A stretch of DNA of 64,000 nt, from NCBI RefSeq assembly GCF_002215035.1, contig NZ_NKFP01000007.1, forward strand, positions 228,275 to 292,274, given 5' to 3'. The notes beneath the pieces were generated by a model. It was not told where the DNA came from, did not search any database, and saw only the letters and a list, made by a program, of their open reading frames with translations. The position numbers and the translations under genes are program-made. This stretch comes from Leptolyngbya ohadii IS1. GTDB taxonomy: Bacteria > Cyanobacteriota > Cyanobacteriia > Elainellales > Elainellaceae. Below, in pieces: positions 61,091 through 64,000 of the stretch. Numbering within the stretch: the first letter of the stretch is position 1; every line of letters starts with the position of its first letter.

Positions 61091-61182
61091 GCGACAGTGG
61101 AGCAGGTAGACTCGTCCCGCGCGATTTGACCGCAGATTAAAGGAGGTGAATTCCACGCTATATGACCGCTTCGGGTTGCGAA

Positions 61183-63357
61183 TTACTCGAAATGGTTGAT
61201 GATGAGCTGCAACTCCTCGATCGACTTCTCCTCAACGAACTTTTGATAAATCGGTTTTAACTGGCTGCGATCCTTCTCCTTCCCATTACTCCTAGCATTG
61301 AGCCCGATTGCGGCATTGTGCTGGTCAATTTGAGCGGTGGCAGCAGGATGAGCCTGAAGCCAGGGGGTGACGACGAGAGCAGGATTTGCACTAGCAGCGG
61401 TAGCGATGACATTACCGCTCAAGAACCAACGATCGCTAGGCTGGCAGTTGTTGTTGTACTGCATCAGTGCAGTGATAGCGATCGGCACTCGATCGGTAGG
61501 TAAAAGCTTCCCGAATGACGGTCTACGAGGAGCGGTGCGATGGGTTGGCGCTGGCTGTGGCGCGACCGACTGGGTGGTGAGTGTCTGTTGAATGGGCGCA
61601 GTGGGCGGCTGAATTGGCGCAGGTTGGGGGACTGGCGTAGGTTGAACTCCTGCCAGTCCTTGAGCGGCAGCGGCAATTTGAGCAAGGCGATCGTGTGCGG
61701 TCTGGAGTTCGGCACGGAGACGGTCGATTTCTTGTTGTTGTTGTTCGGTTTGCTGGCGTAACTGCTCCAGTTCTTCGGCTTGCTGACCGACAGACACCTG
61801 CTGTTTGATAGCCGCGAGTTCCTGTAGCAGTGGAGCCAGGAGTTGATTGGGGTCAGGAGGTGACTGCTGGGTTAGAGCGGAGGGAATGGCAAGCAGGAGA
61901 CGATCGAGCAGGGATTGATAGCCCGTCCTGCTGGAGGTATCAATGCCCAAGCGATCGGCAGCAGCAGACAGATCGCTCAGATTCACCCGCAATTCACGGT
62001 AGCGGGGTTTGCTGCGCTTCGGCTGACTGGGTTGGTGAGCAGGGCGTGCAGATTCATGCGGCTGTGCGGTCGTCGATGTAGGTTGCGGTTCCTTCTCCGG
62101 TAGGGTTTGCAGGTTGGCGGCGACTTCTTCAACTTCGTGCTGCGTGGGAGACATAGCTGCTTCCGATTGGGGGGTAGAGTCTGTTTCAGTGGTATCCGAG
62201 TCAATGCGATCCGCCTCTATTGGCTGCGCGAAGCGGTCGTTTGCGGATTGCTGCTGCTGGAGTTGTTGCTCAGTCAGACTGGGCAGAGGATGTGCCATCA
62301 GTTTGATGCCCGTGACTGTAATGGGCTTGCCCTGGTCGTCCACCAAGCAATAGCCGAAGTAGTGGGAAGCGGAATTGCTGTTTGCCGCATCGCGCATCTC
62401 ACCCGGAGCAACGTGCCCCAGGTAGAACTGCAACCATCGCTGCTCATTCACTCCCTGCCCTGGCAACCAGTAGTGAATGGCAATCCGCGCATAAGCAGCC
62501 CGGAGGCGGTGAACGCTGACACTCTGGAACCCTGGCAGCAGCGGCAGGATTTGGGAGTCCTGAAAATGGTGTTTAACTCTGGTGTTGACCCTTGCCCGAA
62601 AAGCAGCCACTTCCCGATCTGCACTGGTGAGTCCGGCTAAGGCTTGCACCTGGGGAAAGCCTCTAAAGCGATCGATCGCGTCTAGCACCTGTTCTGCTGG
62701 GAGCAGCGTCAGAATGGTGTAGGCGATGGGATCAGTCTTTTTGAGCTGCCCGTCGAAGGTCAGCAGATAGGAATGCCGGGTTGGGGAGAAGCGACCGGAA
62801 ACAGCGACCTCAGTGTGTCGCCTGCCTGTCACAGCGGCGATCCCGATTGCTAAGGTTTCCGGCTCTTGGGATTGCAGCAGTTGGGATGCCTTCTTCAGAT
62901 AGCGATCGGGGTTGAATGGCTGGGGGTCATCCTGTCTTTGGTTATTCCCGACATTAGTTGCTTTCCGATTTGCCGTATAAACATCATTGTCGTAGCGCAT
63001 CAAGTCAAAGGCGAGGTGATGCAGGGATTGAATTGACTGACCCGATCGCTTGCGCCCATTGAAGAAATAGGAAGTCTCATCGGTCAGAGGCAGTTTGCCC
63101 TGCTCGGTTGCATGGGCGATTGCCTGTCGATATTTGCTGAGGTAGTTTGTGGTGCTGTTCGTGCCCGCCCCATAGCCCCGCTCCAGCATCTCAACTTCAT
63201 TGCGGCAAAGCAGTTCAATTGCCTCAGCCGATTCCAGCGATTGCAGTTGCTCAATAAAGTCCTGCACGAGAAACGCCCGTTCTTCCGTAGTGAGTTTGAC
63301 CCGATCGTGGCGATCGATGCGGGCAAGGTACTCACTAATAATTTCGTCGCGACTCAT
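61183..63357 (-). CDS. Telomere-resolvase (protelomerase)-like tyrosine recombinase, copy 2
   Basis: 724 aa, co-linear with the protein at 22031 and highly similar in the first 350 residues. It keeps the presumed catalytic set: GRRHTEV (R179/R180), GQLKK, VSVHRLR, FYLGH and HYFGY. The linker is again acidic, then a Gln-rich coiled coil (about 515-570), a Pro-rich linker and a C-terminal domain (LPTDRVPIAITALMQYNNNC). Unlike copy 1 it stands alone, with its own promoter overlapping a 22-bp palindrome. It lies 86 bp beyond transposon 2. Confidence 0.75.
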   Translation of the reverse strand: MSRDEIISEYLARIDRHDRVKLTTEERAFLVQDFIEQLQSLESAEAIELLCRNEVEMLERGYGAGTNSTTNYLSKYRQAIAHATEQGKLPLTDETSYFFNGRKRSGQSIQSLHHLAFDLMRYDNDVYTANRKATNVGNNQRQDDPQPFNPDRYLKKASQLLQSQEPETLAIGIAAVTGRRHTEVAVSGRFSPTRHSYLLTFDGQLKKTDPIAYTILTLLPAEQVLDAIDRFRGFPQVQALAGLTSADREVAAFRARVNTRVKHHFQDSQILPLLPGFQSVSVHRLRAAYARIAIHYWLPGQGVNEQRWLQFYLGHVAPGEMRDAANSNSASHYFGYCLVDDQGKPITVTGIKLMAHPLPSLTEQQLQQQQSANDRFAQPIEADRIDSDTTETDSTPQSEAAMSPTQHEVEEVAANLQTLPEKEPQPTSTTAQPHESARPAHQPSQPKRSKPRYRELRVNLSDLSAAADRLGIDTSSRTGYQSLLDRLLLAIPSALTQQSPPDPNQLLAPLLQELAAIKQQVSVGQQAEELEQLRQQTEQQQQEIDRLRAELQTAHDRLAQIAAAAQGLAGVQPTPVPQPAPIQPPTAPIQQTLTTQSVAPQPAPTHRTAPRRPSFGKLLPTDRVPIAITALMQYNNNCQPSDRWFLSGNVIATAASANPALVVTPWLQAHPAATAQIDQHNAAIGLNARSNGKEKDRSQLKPIYQKFVEEKSIEELQLIINHFE

Positions 63358-63380
63358 ACCTGCGTCCTGTTTGTATGCGT

Positions 63381-63412
63381 CAATTATATACGTATATTAT
63401 TGCTATATTCAA
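63381..63412 (-). promoter_or_regulatory. Promoter with overlapping palindrome, resolvase-like gene 2
   Basis: On the minus strand TTGAAT (63412-63407) and TATAAT (63388-63383) are 18 bp apart, 25 bp before the ATG. A 22-bp palindrome centred at 63391/63392 (CAATTATATAC then GTATATTATTG, one mismatched pair) covers the -10 and spacer. It may be an autoregulatory operator or a recombinase target. Confidence 0.65.
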
Positions 63413-63740
63413 GAGAGTGATCCGCCTCTATCAGTTGCGCTCTAGCGGTCGCCCCGTGTTATGTGTAGGAGTGCAGCCACAACGGTCGCTCCGCTCTTGG
63501 GCGAAGCCCAAACCGCTTGTCTTTGCTACCTCTGGCGGGTTGCCTTACTGCTATGCACACTCGCCGCGACAGGCGATCGGCTTGCCCGCTTCCAAGCGCC
63601 GCAGCGCGATGCGATCGTTCCATACTACTACCCCTCATCGACCGCATCTGCGCTCCGCGCAGTCGCGCAGCGACAAGCGATCGGGTTACTTGGGGGAAGA
63701 GGATATTAAATGTAGAGGACTTGGCGGCTTTCTCATGTTC
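63413..63740. other. Non-coding, GC-rich, no gene seen
   Basis: GC-rich with many GCGATCG words and GCGCAG repeats; short frames on both strands lack ribosome sites. No supported feature. Confidence 0.35.
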
Positions 63741-63754
63741 TCATCACTGATACA

Positions 63755-63995
63755 AATTACTTATACACGCTTAGTTTATACGCATAAAGAATTGGATATT
63801 CGTATTTGTGTAGGTATAAAACAATGACATTCCTTATATATATAAACATAGGAGCGATCGCCACAGATATACACGAATTCCTGTACCCTTTATACTGCAA
63901 TACTTACAGCGTTTTTCATATTTCTGCTATATTCCTATACACATACAAATAAATAGAACGATCGCTTGTATGCATAAGATATTTGTATGTATAAG
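63755..63995. repeat. AT-rich iteron-like region at right edge
   Basis: Words of the TTGTATG(C/T)ATAAG type recur: direct copies at 63965-63978 and 63982-63995 (17-bp period) and related forms at 63761, 63775 and 63936 in both orientations. ACATACAAATA (63941-63951) and TATTTGTATGT (63980-63990) are exact inverses. A similar TTTGTATGCGTC lies before resolvase-like gene 2. The region continues past the window. Confidence 0.5.
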
Positions 63996-64000
63996 AACGA

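Larger units (their letters stand above)
57131..61096 (+). mobile_element. Tn7-like / CAST-V-K-related transposon 2, complete minimal element
   Basis: 3966 bp bounded by inverted ends: left TGTCGCGTCTCACGCTTTTC and right, on the minus strand, TGTCGCGTCTCAGGCTTTTT, matching at 18 of the first 20 bases. It contains tnsB, tnsC, tniQ and one opposing small gene, with no Cas12k, no CRISPR and no cargo beyond that. The 5-bp flanks differ (GCGGG left, GTGGA right), so there is no clear target duplication. Confidence 0.85.

Noticed and set aside
54312..61096. Possible Cas12k gene or CRISPR array near the transposition modules
   Set aside because: No reading frame of about 600 aa with a RuvC pattern and no regularly spaced direct repeats of 30-40 bp were found between the transposon ends or beside them.

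Overview
The window reads as cyanobacterial DNA. The HIP1-type octamer GCGATCGC and its GATCG core recur throughout. The gene families also fit a filamentous or Leptolyngbya-like cyanobacterium: RTX repeats, pentapeptide proteins, CHAT-FGE fusions, CsbD and an ethylene-receptor-type kinase. No rRNA, tRNA or CRISPR array was recognised. The genus is inference; the families are read from the translated sequence.

Layout. 1-6.5 kb holds ordinary chromosomal-type genes: the end of an arylsulfatase, a broken HAD phosphatase, an RTX calcium-binding protein, a ClC channel and an MscS channel. 6.8-31.4 kb looks like plasmid or integrative-element backbone. It has a winged-helix replication-type protein, a ribbon-helix-helix regulator with a clear divergent operator, and an operon of coiled-coil and membrane proteins ending in an 808-aa FtsK/HerA-like ATPase. 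The ATPase is followed by about 15 copies of CCCCGA, iteron-like. Further on are an AT-hook protein, HU, a telomere-resolvase-like tyrosine recombinase with a small-gene operon, a GIY-YIG protein, a LexA-like repressor, a CHAT-FGE fusion with a DGR-like variable region, and RNase HI. 31.7-41.8 kb is gene-poor accessory DNA with a TerD-like protein, a second pentapeptide protein, a YbaB-like protein, a lone receiver and many repeated non-coding modules. An IS21-family element (about 42.5-45.05 kb) is followed by an ethylene-receptor-like histidine kinase, then a 1047-aa unknown protein in a repeat-rich zone. 54.0-61.1 kb carries two adjacent TnsB-TnsC-TniQ transposition modules of the kind that serve type V-K CRISPR-associated transposons, but with no Cas12k and no CRISPR array. 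A second telomere-resolvase-like gene follows, then AT-rich iteron-like DNA to the right edge.

How the parts may work together. The two resolvase-like recombinases, the Rep-like protein, the iteron-like cluster, the FtsK-like ATPase, HU and the LexA-like repressor suggest a replicon or island with its own maintenance and DNA-processing system. Three copies of a 42-bp two-fold-symmetric site with variable 8-bp centres are candidate substrates or binding sites for that system. The two transposition modules have the same five-site left-end layout but different recognition sequences, so they look like separate, non-cross-reacting systems; the upstream one has lost the 3' half of tniQ at the border of the downstream one.

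Non-coding content is unusually structured. At least five to six units of about 85-110 nt pair a C-rich hairpin (loop TACC or TGCC) with a long GATCG/CGGTC hairpin and a T-rich tail, and look like a small-RNA family. A separate family of about 200-330 bp with hairpins at both ends recurs some ten times between 27 and 54 kb, and the upstream transposon appears to be inserted in one copy.
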